DNA from: a bacterium
Lineage (GTDB): Bacteria; Hydrogenedentota; Hydrogenedentia; Hydrogenedentiales; SLHB01
Reading direction: 5' to 3'
Length of the DNA stretch: 14,860 bases
Assembly (NCBI GenBank): GCA_024231375.1
Contig: JAAEQP010000312.1
Location: 1 to 14,860, forward strand
Part shown: positions 9,158 to 14,860 of the stretch, one piece after another
Position numbering within the stretch: the first letter of the stretch is position 1
Layout of the letters: each line of letters opens with the position of its first letter
Notes under the pieces: model-generated
Seen by the model: the letters and a program-made list of their open reading frames with translations, nothing else
Told to the model about the DNA's origin: nothing
Databases searched by the model: none
Program-made: the position numbers and the translations under genes

Positions 9158-10531
9158 TTAGTTATTGAGACTGTGCAAGGGCGCGGGGATGCGTCCGCCG
9201 AAGCCTACGAACCGGTCGGATGCGCCGGGATTGCGCACTTCGATGACATACCCTTCACCGAAGAGTCCACCGAACACGGCGAGGTCACCCACGCCCTTCT
9301 CCGGCGCGGGAATGACGCGCACTGCGGTCGTCTTGCGGTTGATGACGCCGATGGCCATCTCGTCGGCGACGATGGCCGCGAGGGTGGAGGCATCGGTATC
9401 GCCCGGCACTACGACCATGTCGAGGCCCACCGAACACACGCTGCTCATGGCTTCGAGCTTCTCAAGCTGAAGCGACCCGTCGCGGACGGCCTGCGACAGG
9501 GCTTGGTCCTCGCTCACCGGGATGAAGGCGCCCGACAGTCCGCCCACGCTCGACGATGCGAAGAGGCCGCCCTTCTTGACGGCGTCGTTCAACATGGCCA
9601 CGGCGGCCGTGCTGCCCGGCGCGCCGATACGCGAGATGCCCATGGTCTGAAGGATCTCGCCGACGCTGTCGCCCACGCGCGGGGTGGGTGCTAGGGAGAG
9701 ATCGACGACGCCGAAGGTCACGCCCAAGCGTTGGGCGACTTCGCGGCCCATCAACTCGCCGACCCGTGTCACGCGGAAGCTGGTGCGTTTGATCTCCTCG
9801 GCGATGCGTTCGAGGTCCACATCGTCCCGACCTTCGATGAGGTTTTCGAGGGACCGTTTGATGACGCCAGGACCGCTGACGCCGATGTTGATGACCGTAC
9901 CGGGTTCGCCCGGCCCGAGAAAGGCGCCCGCCATGAAGGGGTTATCCTCTGGGATATTGGCGAACACGCAGAGTTTGGCCGCGCCAAATCCGTCCTTGTC
10001 GCTGGTGCGATCAGCGGCATCTTTGATCTGTCGGCCCATCCAGTTGACTGCGTCCATGTTGATGCCGGCTTTGGTGGAGGCCACATTCACCGACGAGCAT
10101 ACGCGTTGCGTGTTGGCCAGGACTTCGGGGATGGACTCGATGAGGCGGCGGTCGCCGTCGCTGAATCCCTTCTGTACGAGGGCTGTGTATCCGCCGATGA
10201 CATCGACGCCGACCGCCTCGGCCGTCTCGTCGAGGACCTTCGCCAGCGGCAGGCACACGCCGGCGTCATGCCCTTCGAGGAGTCCCGAAGCCTTGGACAC
10301 GGCGAGCCGTTTGTTGACGATGGGGATGCCGTATTTCGCGGTGACTTCTTCGCAACACGCCACCAGATCGCCCGCGGCGCTATGGATGCGCGACCGCACC
10401 TTGCGCAGCATGCGGCCCGAGTCACCGTCCGCGCATCCCTGGATGTTGATGCCCATGGTGACGGCGCGCACGTCCAGGTTTTCGATCTGGACCATTTCGA
10501 TGGTGTTGAGGATGTCTTCCGTTGGGATCAT
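9158..10531 (-). CDS. PFL family protein, DUF711/UPF0210
   Basis: A 457-residue cytoplasmic protein, full length for the UPF0210 (DUF711) family, named PFL for its loose resemblance to pyruvate formate-lyase. Recognisable blocks are the N-terminal ILNTIEMVQIENLDVRAVTM, the Gly-rich FMAGAFLGPGEPGTVINIGV, and SVCSVGLDMVVVPGDT. The biochemical function is not established, and I see no signal peptide or membrane segment. Start at 10531 follows GAGGTAGGT. The gene lies 31 bases after the ACT-domain gene, an arrangement conserved in many bacteria and archaea, which suggests that the ACT protein senses a small ligand for it or forms a complex with it. Confidence 0.92.
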   Translation of the reverse strand: MIPTEDILNTIEMVQIENLDVRAVTMGINIQGCADGDSGRMLRKVRSRIHSAAGDLVACCEEVTAKYGIPIVNKRLAVSKASGLLEGHDAGVCLPLAKVLDETAEAVGVDVIGGYTALVQKGFSDGDRRLIESIPEVLANTQRVCSSVNVASTKAGINMDAVNWMGRQIKDAADRTSDKDGFGAAKLCVFANIPEDNPFMAGAFLGPGEPGTVINIGVSGPGVIKRSLENLIEGRDDVDLERIAEEIKRTSFRVTRVGELMGREVAQRLGVTFGVVDLSLAPTPRVGDSVGEILQTMGISRIGAPGSTAAVAMLNDAVKKGGLFASSSVGGLSGAFIPVSEDQALSQAVRDGSLQLEKLEAMSSVCSVGLDMVVVPGDTDASTLAAIVADEMAIGVINRKTTAVRVIPAPEKGVGDLAVFGGLFGEGYVIEVRNPGASDRFVGFGGRIPAPLHSLNN

Positions 10532-10562
10532 GGTACCTACCTCGCCGTGGGCCGCCCGAAGG

Positions 10563-11120
10563 CTACCGTTTCGTATGCACTTCCAGCGAGTTCGTCGCCG
10601 TGAAAATATCCTGATGCTGGAGCGTGATGGTCACGCCCACGTCTTCGGCCGCTTTTTCGAGATCGTAGCGGGCGTCCTTGGGGTCCACGTGGGGAGAGAG
10701 GGTCACGTGGAAGATGACAATGAACTTCTCGTTACGCACCTCGTTCCACACGTCTTCTACGTTGATGCCCTTTTCCGCGAAACAGCGCGTCAGCCGCCGT
10801 ACGATGCCCGCCTTGTCCTCGCCGGCCGCTGTGACTACGAAGGGTTCGCCATCGGTCTGTTTCGGGGGAGGCGCCTCGCCGTAGGGGAGCACCGTGGCAA
10901 GGAACTCGCCCGAAGTCTCCAGCGACTCCTTGATGCGCTCGGCCGTCATGTCTTCCGGGAAGGCGCCACAGAGGATCATGGTGAACCAGTCCCAGACGAC
11001 GGTCTGGCTGAGGGCTTCGAGGTTGGCGCCGAGTTGATACAGGGCCTCCGTCACGTCGGCGATGATGCCTACGCGGTCGCGCGCCACCACGTTCACTACG
11101 AATCGGGCTTCGGACTTCAT
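10563..11120 (-). CDS. ACT-domain regulatory protein, UPF0237-like, two ACT repeats
   Basis: A 185-residue protein with two ACT-type ligand-binding repeats: residues about 5-80 (FVVNVVARDRVGIIADVTEAL, continuing LGANLEAL) and about 93-170 (FVVTAAGEDKAGIVRRLTRC, continuing KGINVEDV). Such domains bind amino acids or related small molecules. GcvR-type regulators have the same double layout, but the adjacent UPF0210 gene points to the UPF0237 partner family. The frame opens at an ATG at 11141, but ATG 11120 is preferred: it has GAGGGG seven bases upstream and begins directly with the first ACT strand. The region upstream of it is the repeat-bearing gap. Confidence 0.88.
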   Translation of the reverse strand: MKSEARFVVNVVARDRVGIIADVTEALYQLGANLEALSQTVVWDWFTMILCGAFPEDMTAERIKESLETSGEFLATVLPYGEAPPPKQTDGEPFVVTAAGEDKAGIVRRLTRCFAEKGINVEDVWNEVRNEKFIVIFHVTLSPHVDPKDARYDLEKAAEDVGVTITLQHQDIFTATNSLEVHTKR

Positions 11121-11173
11121 GTGACTTCCCCTCGTTCCCATGCATACCCGTGAAGGATAGTAGACGATACCAA

Positions 11174-11197
11174 CGCCGGTCCGTCAGTGCAACAGGC
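11174..11197. repeat. 24-bp direct repeat, copy 1
   Basis: This and the copy at 11309-11332 share GTCCGTCAGTGCAACAGGC exactly (19 bases) and match at 23 of 24 positions over the full length; the one difference is G against C at the fifth base. The copies are 135 bases apart and in the same orientation, one on each side of a large palindrome. Confidence 0.85.
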
Positions 11198-11218
11198 GGC
11201 CTAAGAAGTACTGCCTCG

Positions 11219-11228
11219 CCACGCGTGG
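11219..11228. repeat. 10-bp perfect palindrome CCACGCGTGG
   Basis: A perfect palindrome lying between direct-repeat copy 1 and the larger inverted repeat. It could be part of the same repeat element or a separate binding site; there is no T-run after it. Confidence 0.4.
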
Positions 11229-11231
11229 GCC

Positions 11232-11305
11232 GCGAAAAGACCTGGGACAGTCCCGTCTGCGTCCGCCTGCGGCGGACTCCGCTTGGTACAGTCCCGGTCT
11301 TTCGC
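11232..11305. repeat. 74-bp imperfect palindrome with an inner hairpin (REP/MITE-like)
   Basis: The left arm (11232-11254) begins GCGAAAAGACC and continues TGGGACAGTCCC; the right arm (11285-11305) ends GGTCTTTCGC preceded by a matching GTACAGTCCC block. The arms complement each other over about 20 bases with a few mismatches and two one-base bulges. The centre holds a second, perfect hairpin: GTCCGCC (11261-11267), loop TGC, GGCGGAC (11271-11277). The nested structure and intergenic position are typical of dispersed bacterial repeats or small non-autonomous elements. It could also stabilise or end the transcript of the upstream GH106-like gene. Confidence 0.7.
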
Positions 11306-11308
11306 TAG

Positions 11309-11332
11309 CGCCCGTCCGTCAGTGCAACAGGC
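11309..11332. repeat. 24-bp direct repeat, copy 2
   Basis: Second copy of the repeat at 11174-11197. It lies ten bases beyond the stop codon of the GH106-like gene, so the element is tucked directly against the 3' end of that gene. Confidence 0.85.
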
Positions 11333-11341
11333 CGTGGATCG

Positions 11342-13573
11342 CTACGCCCCTTCGACGAACACGATCCGGGCGGATTCCCCGGGGACTTCCAGGGCCAGGC
11401 TCTCGTTGGCTTTCGCATTGTGTGCGCTGCCGGTCTCGGGGTCCCACACGGACACCCGGTCGCCGGTGGGGAACGTGAGAGTGCCCGCCGCCGGCGTCGC
11501 CGCGGGGTTGGCCACCAGAATCATGTCCCGGCCTGGCTCGCGGCGGTGCAGGACGCGGACGCCGTCGGGTCCGGACCATGAGACGACGGGAGGGACACGG
11601 TTCGCCATCCATTGCACTGCGTCGGAGAACACGGCCAAGTCCGGGACGTGCAGGACGCGGTCCGGGTGCCGCTCCGCCAGTGTGGCCATACGCTGGTGCA
11701 GGCTTGGGTCGTCGCCTTTCGTCGGGCTTTGGCACGGCAGGGCACCCACGAACACCACGTGACCGCCTGCTGATACGAGCTTCTCGATGCCTGCCTCGGC
11801 CGCGACGCTCAACATGCGCGCTTCCGGCACTACGAGGACGGGGAATCGTTCGTCGGCGAGGTGCAACGCGCCGTCGCGGATGTCGGCCTCCGGAAAGAGT
11901 GCTTCATCCAGACAGTCGAAATCGCGTTGGGCCTTTGACAGTGCGTGGCACGTGTCGCGGAAGAGCCGGTCAATGTGGGCGGCGTCCGGGTTGCAGTCGA
12001 TATAGCGTGCGAAGCGTCCGCCGTTCGGCGGCGTGTAGGCCGCCCACACGCTTGCCTCGGGCACGAGCACCGCCACGTCGGCCACATGCCGTCCACGGCG
12101 CGCCACCAGCGCGAGTCGTCCCGCGAAATCCGAGAAGGCCGCGTAGTCTTCGGCGGACAGGCTACTCTGAATGCTGTAGGTGGTCATATGGGTGATGCCC
12201 TGGGCGAACTGCCAGGCCGTGACGCCCAGTACCTGCCGCAACGTCCGTTTCTTGCCCAGTGCGAAACTCTCGGTGAACACACCGGCCTTGCCTCGAAGGT
12301 GCGCCACCGACGACGCCAGTTTGTTCGATGCGTCCTCGGGCACGGGGAACCGTCCGGCTTCCCATCCCGCCATGGTGTGGTAGGGGTGGCCGAACAGGAG
12401 ATCGACGCCCGGCAGGTCCATGCGGGCCCAGTTCTTCATGGCGCTGCCGCTGAACATGACATGAAGCAGGAGCGACTCTTCGAGCAGCATGTGGCCGCTC
12501 GAATAGGTCCCGTGGTCGTGACACCACTCCTCGATGCGTCCGTAGAAGTTGGCTGCGCAAATGTCGCTCTGCACGTCGTAGAAGTCGTACCGGTACTTGG
12601 CGGTCTTCGGTCCCACATCGGAGAAGAGGGCGGGCAGCACTGTGCGGAGGTCGTAGCCTTTCTTGGCCCTGAACGCTTCGGGCAGTTCGTCGCACCACTG
12701 GACCGCGGGCATGCAGTCGGGGTGCCCCGCCGACCAGTTTTCGGCGCTCCCGAACTGGGGTTCGTCCGTGAAGAAGGCGTAGACGTCGGAAAGCTGGTCG
12801 CCGAGTTCGCGCGCATATCGGTCGTGGGTTAACGACACGAAGCGGGCCATGGCGTCGCGGTTCAGGAGGTTCACGTTGCGGCGGTGGATGTTGTGGCGTT
12901 TCCACGTGTCGGGGAAGTAGCGTTCGATGACGCACAGCACCCAGTCCTTGTCAGGCGCGCTCCATGCGAAGGAGGCGTCCGCCACTCGGTCCGTCATGTC
13001 GACGGCGTCCTTCAGTGAAAGCCGGTTGTCCTTCATGGGCACGGCCCAGCAGGCATAGATATCGCCGTGCTCGGGGACAACAGTCTTGAAGGTGCCCCCG
13101 TCGGTCCGCACCAGGCGGCATCCCAGCACCTCGACCATGTATTCGGGATGCCCCATGAGTACCCGGCCGCCCGCGCTGGCACTGGGGTAGGCCAATTCAT
13201 CGTAGACCCACACCTCGCCGTCCCGCGCGCGGACGTCGCGGACGGCGCGGCGAAGCCGGTCGAACTGAGCCGGGTCGTCGAGGTAGGTGGTGTTTACGTG
13301 GTCTTCGTCGCCCTTCTGTTGCGCGCCCGGTGCGACGCCCACGTCCAGCACCGTGCCGCCCGAACGCCGTTCGTCGAGCCAGTCCAGCAAACGCGGATTG
13401 TTAAGCACGCCGCCGTGGGTGATGATGACCGGTCGATAGGCTTTGCCGGGGTTCGCGAATTGGGTGCGCAGGTCCACGGTTTCGGCTCCCGCCGCGCTGA
13501 AGGCGGCAATGAGGACGGTCGTGAATGCGTAGCTGGCGTGCCGTGGCGATGACTTGCGTTGCATGTGTGTCAC
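11342..13573 (-). CDS. Secreted GH106-like glycoside hydrolase (alpha-L-rhamnosidase-related)
   Basis: A 743-residue protein with a signal peptide (basic stretch, then FTTVLIAAFSAAGA, ending near residue 30). WVYDELAYPSASAGG at 122-136 matches the YDE..WPSG.AGG block of GH106 alpha-L-rhamnosidases and their relatives, FFTDEP at 267-272 matches their acidic motif, and VFTESFAL near 432-439 carries another candidate catalytic Glu435. GH106 enzymes remove terminal rhamnose; the activity here is inferred. It is shorter than the roughly 1000 residues common in the family. The frame opens at 13729, but GTG 13573 is preferred: GAGGAG lies exactly eight bases upstream, while the ATG at 13564 would be 17 bases away. 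The gene diverges from the toxin-antitoxin pair, and the repeat-bearing gap separates it from the downstream genes. Confidence 0.75.
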   Translation of the reverse strand: MTHMQRKSSPRHASYAFTTVLIAAFSAAGAETVDLRTQFANPGKAYRPVIITHGGVLNNPRLLDWLDERRSGGTVLDVGVAPGAQQKGDEDHVNTTYLDDPAQFDRLRRAVRDVRARDGEVWVYDELAYPSASAGGRVLMGHPEYMVEVLGCRLVRTDGGTFKTVVPEHGDIYACWAVPMKDNRLSLKDAVDMTDRVADASFAWSAPDKDWVLCVIERYFPDTWKRHNIHRRNVNLLNRDAMARFVSLTHDRYARELGDQLSDVYAFFTDEPQFGSAENWSAGHPDCMPAVQWCDELPEAFRAKKGYDLRTVLPALFSDVGPKTAKYRYDFYDVQSDICAANFYGRIEEWCHDHGTYSSGHMLLEESLLLHVMFSGSAMKNWARMDLPGVDLLFGHPYHTMAGWEAGRFPVPEDASNKLASSVAHLRGKAGVFTESFALGKKRTLRQVLGVTAWQFAQGITHMTTYSIQSSLSAEDYAAFSDFAGRLALVARRGRHVADVAVLVPEASVWAAYTPPNGGRFARYIDCNPDAAHIDRLFRDTCHALSKAQRDFDCLDEALFPEADIRDGALHLADERFPVLVVPEARMLSVAAEAGIEKLVSAGGHVVFVGALPCQSPTKGDDPSLHQRMATLAERHPDRVLHVPDLAVFSDAVQWMANRVPPVVSWSGPDGVRVLHRREPGRDMILVANPAATPAAGTLTFPTGDRVSVWDPETGSAHNAKANESLALEVPGESARIVFVEGA

Positions 13574-13581
13574 TGAAGCGT

Positions 13582-13587
13582 CTCCTC
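13582..13587 (-). promoter_or_regulatory. Ribosome binding site that selects a GTG start
   Basis: The minus strand reads GAGGAG eight bases before GTG 13573. The more usual-looking ATG at 13564 is too far from it, and no other ribosome site lies between. This decides the start of the GH106-like gene. Confidence 0.6.
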
Positions 13588-13651
13588 GTTGAACGATAGT
13601 GTAGCGGGAGGGGCGGGGGATTTCCCACTGGCTGGAATCGTCGTTGGCGGG

Positions 13652-13681
13652 TTGACATATCGCCACAGCAAAGTGTACACT
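13652..13681 (+). promoter_or_regulatory. Promoter of the toxin-antitoxin pair
   Basis: A consensus -35 box TTGACA (13652-13657) is followed after 18 bases by TACACT (13676-13681), a four-of-six match to the -10 box. Transcription would start near 13688, about 29 bases before the antitoxin ATG. The -10 box lies within the palindromic operator, as expected for an autoregulated operon. Confidence 0.6.
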
Positions 13682-13695
13682 GCATGTGTACACTT
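13671..13695. promoter_or_regulatory. Palindromic operator of the toxin-antitoxin pair
   Basis: AAGTGTACAC (13671-13680) and GTGTACACTT (13686-13695) are perfect inverted copies around TGCAT. Each half also contains its own palindrome GTGTACAC, and the two are centred 13 bases apart. Phd/YefM-type antitoxins bind such paired palindromes to repress their own operon, with the toxin acting as co-repressor. The site covers the -10 box and the likely transcription start. Confidence 0.75.
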
Positions 13696-13716
13696 GGGAA
13701 ATGGGAGACAACACCA

Positions 13717-13962
13717 ATGAAGGCATCAATGCTCGATTTCAGGCGACGAGGGCGAGAGATTATCGAGGCGCTTGAACGCGGCGAAAGCGTTACGTTGACG
13801 TACCGGGGGCGCGAAGTGGCGGAGGCGGTTCCCTCCTCGCCTTCTTCGCTCTCGGGCGAAGCAACCGAGCATCCCGCCTTCGGTCTCTGGGGCGACTGCA
13901 TCGACGAGTCGCCTTCGGATGTGGTGCGCCGTATCCGCAAAGGGCGGGTCGATGCTGTTTGA
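13717..13962 (+). CDS. Antitoxin, Phd/YefM family (prevent-host-death)
   Basis: An 81-residue protein with the typical N-terminal Phd/YefM DNA-binding and dimerisation fold: MKASMLDFRRRGREIIEALE then SVTLTYRGREVAEAVP (residues about 25-40). The acidic, variable C-terminal half (about 45-81) should be the unstructured arm that wraps the toxin. The frame opens earlier, at 13684, but that ATG lies inside the operator; ATG 13717 has GGGAG nine bases upstream and starts at the family's usual residue. Its last 11 bases overlap the toxin start, so the two are translationally coupled and the antitoxin is made first. Confidence 0.87.
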   Translation: MKASMLDFRRRGREIIEALERGESVTLTYRGREVAEAVPSSPSSLSGEATEHPAFGLWGDCIDESPSDVVRRIRKGRVDAV

Positions 13963-14332
13963 CACAGATGTGCTCATCTGGTTTCTGCGTGGCAACCGTC
14001 GTGCGGCAGACGTGATCCAGCGCGCAGAGAAGCGTGTTGTGTCCGTCGTCACGTACATGGAATTGCTGCAAGGCGCGCGCGACAAGCCTGAGCAGCGTGC
14101 CATTCGTGCCTTCCTCAAAGACATGGGCTTCCGAATTCTGCCTCTCAGTGAGGACGTCGGCACCCGAGCCAGTGTCTATATGGAGGAGTACGGACTGAGA
14201 GTTCACTTGTGCATGGCCGACGCGCTTCTGGCCGCAACGGCTACCGTTCATCAACTGCCCCTTCTCACCGGAAACGCCAAACACTATCGTCCCATCCAAG
14301 AAGTCGATCTCAAGGTCTTCCGTCCGAACTGA
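13952..14332 (+). CDS. vapC: VapC-type PIN-domain ribonuclease toxin
   Basis: A 126-residue PIN-domain protein. The acidic residues that bind the catalytic metal are visible: Asp4 and Asp6 (MLFDTDVLIW), Glu37 (VVTYMELLQ) and Asp90 (MADALLAATA), with LLTGNAKHY at 105-112 in the place of the C-terminal motif. VapC toxins cut specific RNAs, often tRNA or rRNA, and are held inactive by the antitoxin. ATG 13952 overlaps the antitoxin stop and begins on the first PIN strand; an upstream ATG at 13919 would add 11 residues lying wholly within the antitoxin gene. All catalytic residues are present, so the toxin is probably active. The pairing of a Phd/YefM antitoxin with a PIN toxin is common. Confidence 0.9.
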   Translation: MLFDTDVLIWFLRGNRRAADVIQRAEKRVVSVVTYMELLQGARDKPEQRAIRAFLKDMGFRILPLSEDVGTRASVYMEEYGLRVHLCMADALLAATATVHQLPLLTGNAKHYRPIQEVDLKVFRPN

Positions 14333-14537
14333 ATCGAACCTGAGTTGCGCAGTTTGCGCCCGCGTTTCCTACCCCAAATGAGATAGGCCAAGCGGATATC
14401 GGGCATCCTCAAGCGCCTCGTCCATTCACTACTTTCCTCGTAAGCACCCCCGCAACAACGCATTAACCACGAGCAGGCACCTTGGCATGGGTCATGCATT
14501 GCGTAAAGCAATTGACGGTCCAATTAGGAGAAGTGCT
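14333..14537. other. Intergenic gap before the HtrA-like protease gene
   Basis: Lower in GC than the genes around it. No terminator with a T-run is visible after the toxin gene. A weak promoter-like pair, TTGGCA (14482-14487) and TAAAGC (14504-14509), spaced 16 bases apart, lies before the protease gene, and ATTGC/GCAAT (14498-14512) forms a 5-bp inverted repeat across it. Neither is convincing alone. Confidence 0.3.
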
Positions 14538-14860
14538 ATGAAGTCGATGCATAGGCATCTTTGGAAAGGCGCGGCCGTACTGATGGCCGTTGCCGCGATA
14601 TTCGCGATTCAGGCGGCAATTGCGCCCGCACCTTCGGCCGAAGGCGCGCAGGGCGACGTGCCGGTTGCGGCGTTGAGCGACATGAACCGGGCCTTCGTGG
14701 CGATCGCGAAGAGCGCGTCCCCGGCGGTGGTGTCTGTGCGTGTTGAGAAGGAGGCCCCGGCCAGACGCCAGTTCAACGGCGGGCATGGGATGCCGAACGA
14801 CCTGTTCGAGCGTTTCTTCGGTGGGCAGATGCCACAGCAGGGGCCCCAACGCCGAATGCC
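14538..14860 (+). CDS. htrA: Do/DegP/HtrA-type periplasmic serine protease, N-terminal part (continues beyond window)
   Basis: The first 107 residues are present. A signal peptide (MKSMHRHLWKGAAVLMAVAA, then a hydrophobic stretch to about residue 34) is followed by DMNRAFVAIAKSASPAVVSV, the characteristic opening of mature Do-type proteases, and by a Gly/Gln/Arg-rich insertion with FERFFGG (about 90-96), as in many DegP/DegQ homologues. The His-Asp-Ser triad and PDZ domains would lie past the right edge and cannot be checked. The family degrades or refolds damaged envelope proteins. Start is well supported: TTAGGAG at 14524-14530, seven bases before the ATG. Confidence 0.85.
   Translation, partial: MKSMHRHLWKGAAVLMAVAAIFAIQAAIAPAPSAEGAQGDVPVAALSDMNRAFVAIAKSASPAVVSVRVEKEAPARRQFNGGHGMPNDLFERFFGGQMPQQGPQRRM

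Noticed and set aside
9684..11153. Plus-strand frame of 489 codons
   Set aside because: It is antisense to the PFL and ACT-domain genes, both clear family members, and spans the gap between them.
11232..11305. Simple intrinsic terminator after the GH106-like gene
   Set aside because: The structure is nested and nearly symmetric and is not followed by a clear U-run, so a dispersed repeat is the better description, although it may still affect transcription.
11174..11332. Possible CRISPR array
   Set aside because: There are only two copies of the direct repeat, 135 bases apart, and the sequence between is itself palindromic rather than a spacer; no cas genes are nearby.
14325..14350. GGTTCGATTC on the minus strand, resembling a tRNA T-loop
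   Set aside because: The flanking bases do not form a T-stem and no acceptor or anticodon arm can be built around it.
14284..14523. Minus-strand reading frame of 79 codons
   Set aside because: It overlaps the end of the toxin gene, has no recognisable domain and covers the leader of the protease gene; probably spurious.

Overview
The window is GC-rich, densely coding DNA from a free-living bacterium with a large saccharolytic repertoire. Three things point to the Planctomycetota/Lentisphaerota/Hydrogenedentota part of the tree: an ECF sigma factor fused to a membrane anchor and carboxypeptidase-regulatory-like repeats, a SUMF1-like domain fused to a heparinase II/III-like enzyme, and several secreted sugar-active enzymes. 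This placement is inference from gene content; no rRNA or other phylogenetic marker is present.

Layout. (1) 1-2831, minus strand, open at the left edge: one reading frame of at least 943 codons holding a complete ECF sigma factor, a transmembrane segment and a long chain of beta-sandwich repeats. (2) 2832-3061: divergent intergenic region with three small inverted repeats. (3) 3062-4195, plus: secreted alpha/beta-hydrolase (acetylesterase-like), whose 3' end overlaps the next gene tail to tail by 35 bp. (4) 4161-11120, minus: a compact run transcribed right to left, ACT-domain protein (UPF0237), PFL/DUF711 protein (UPF0210), SUMF1-heparinase fusion, and a GxGYxYP-family putative glycoside hydrolase; the last two overlap by 13 bp. 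(5) 11121-11341: a gap with a 24-bp direct repeat bracketing a large imperfect palindrome. (6) 11342-13573, minus: secreted GH106-like (alpha-L-rhamnosidase-related) protein with a GTG start. (7) 13574-14332: a Phd/YefM-VapC (PIN) toxin-antitoxin pair with a clear promoter and palindromic operator. (8) 14538 to the right edge, plus: start of a Do/HtrA-type periplasmic serine protease.

How the parts may work together (inference): the GH106-like enzyme, heparinase-like lyase, GxGYxYP protein and esterase all appear exported, and together suit attack on a decorated, uronate- and deoxysugar-containing polysaccharide. The membrane-tethered sigma factor beside them could link an extracytoplasmic signal to their transcription, but nothing in the sequence proves that. 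The UPF0237/UPF0210 pair is a known conserved neighbour pair with no obvious sugar role. The toxin-antitoxin pair and the repeat-bearing gap are accessory insertions in an otherwise metabolic region.
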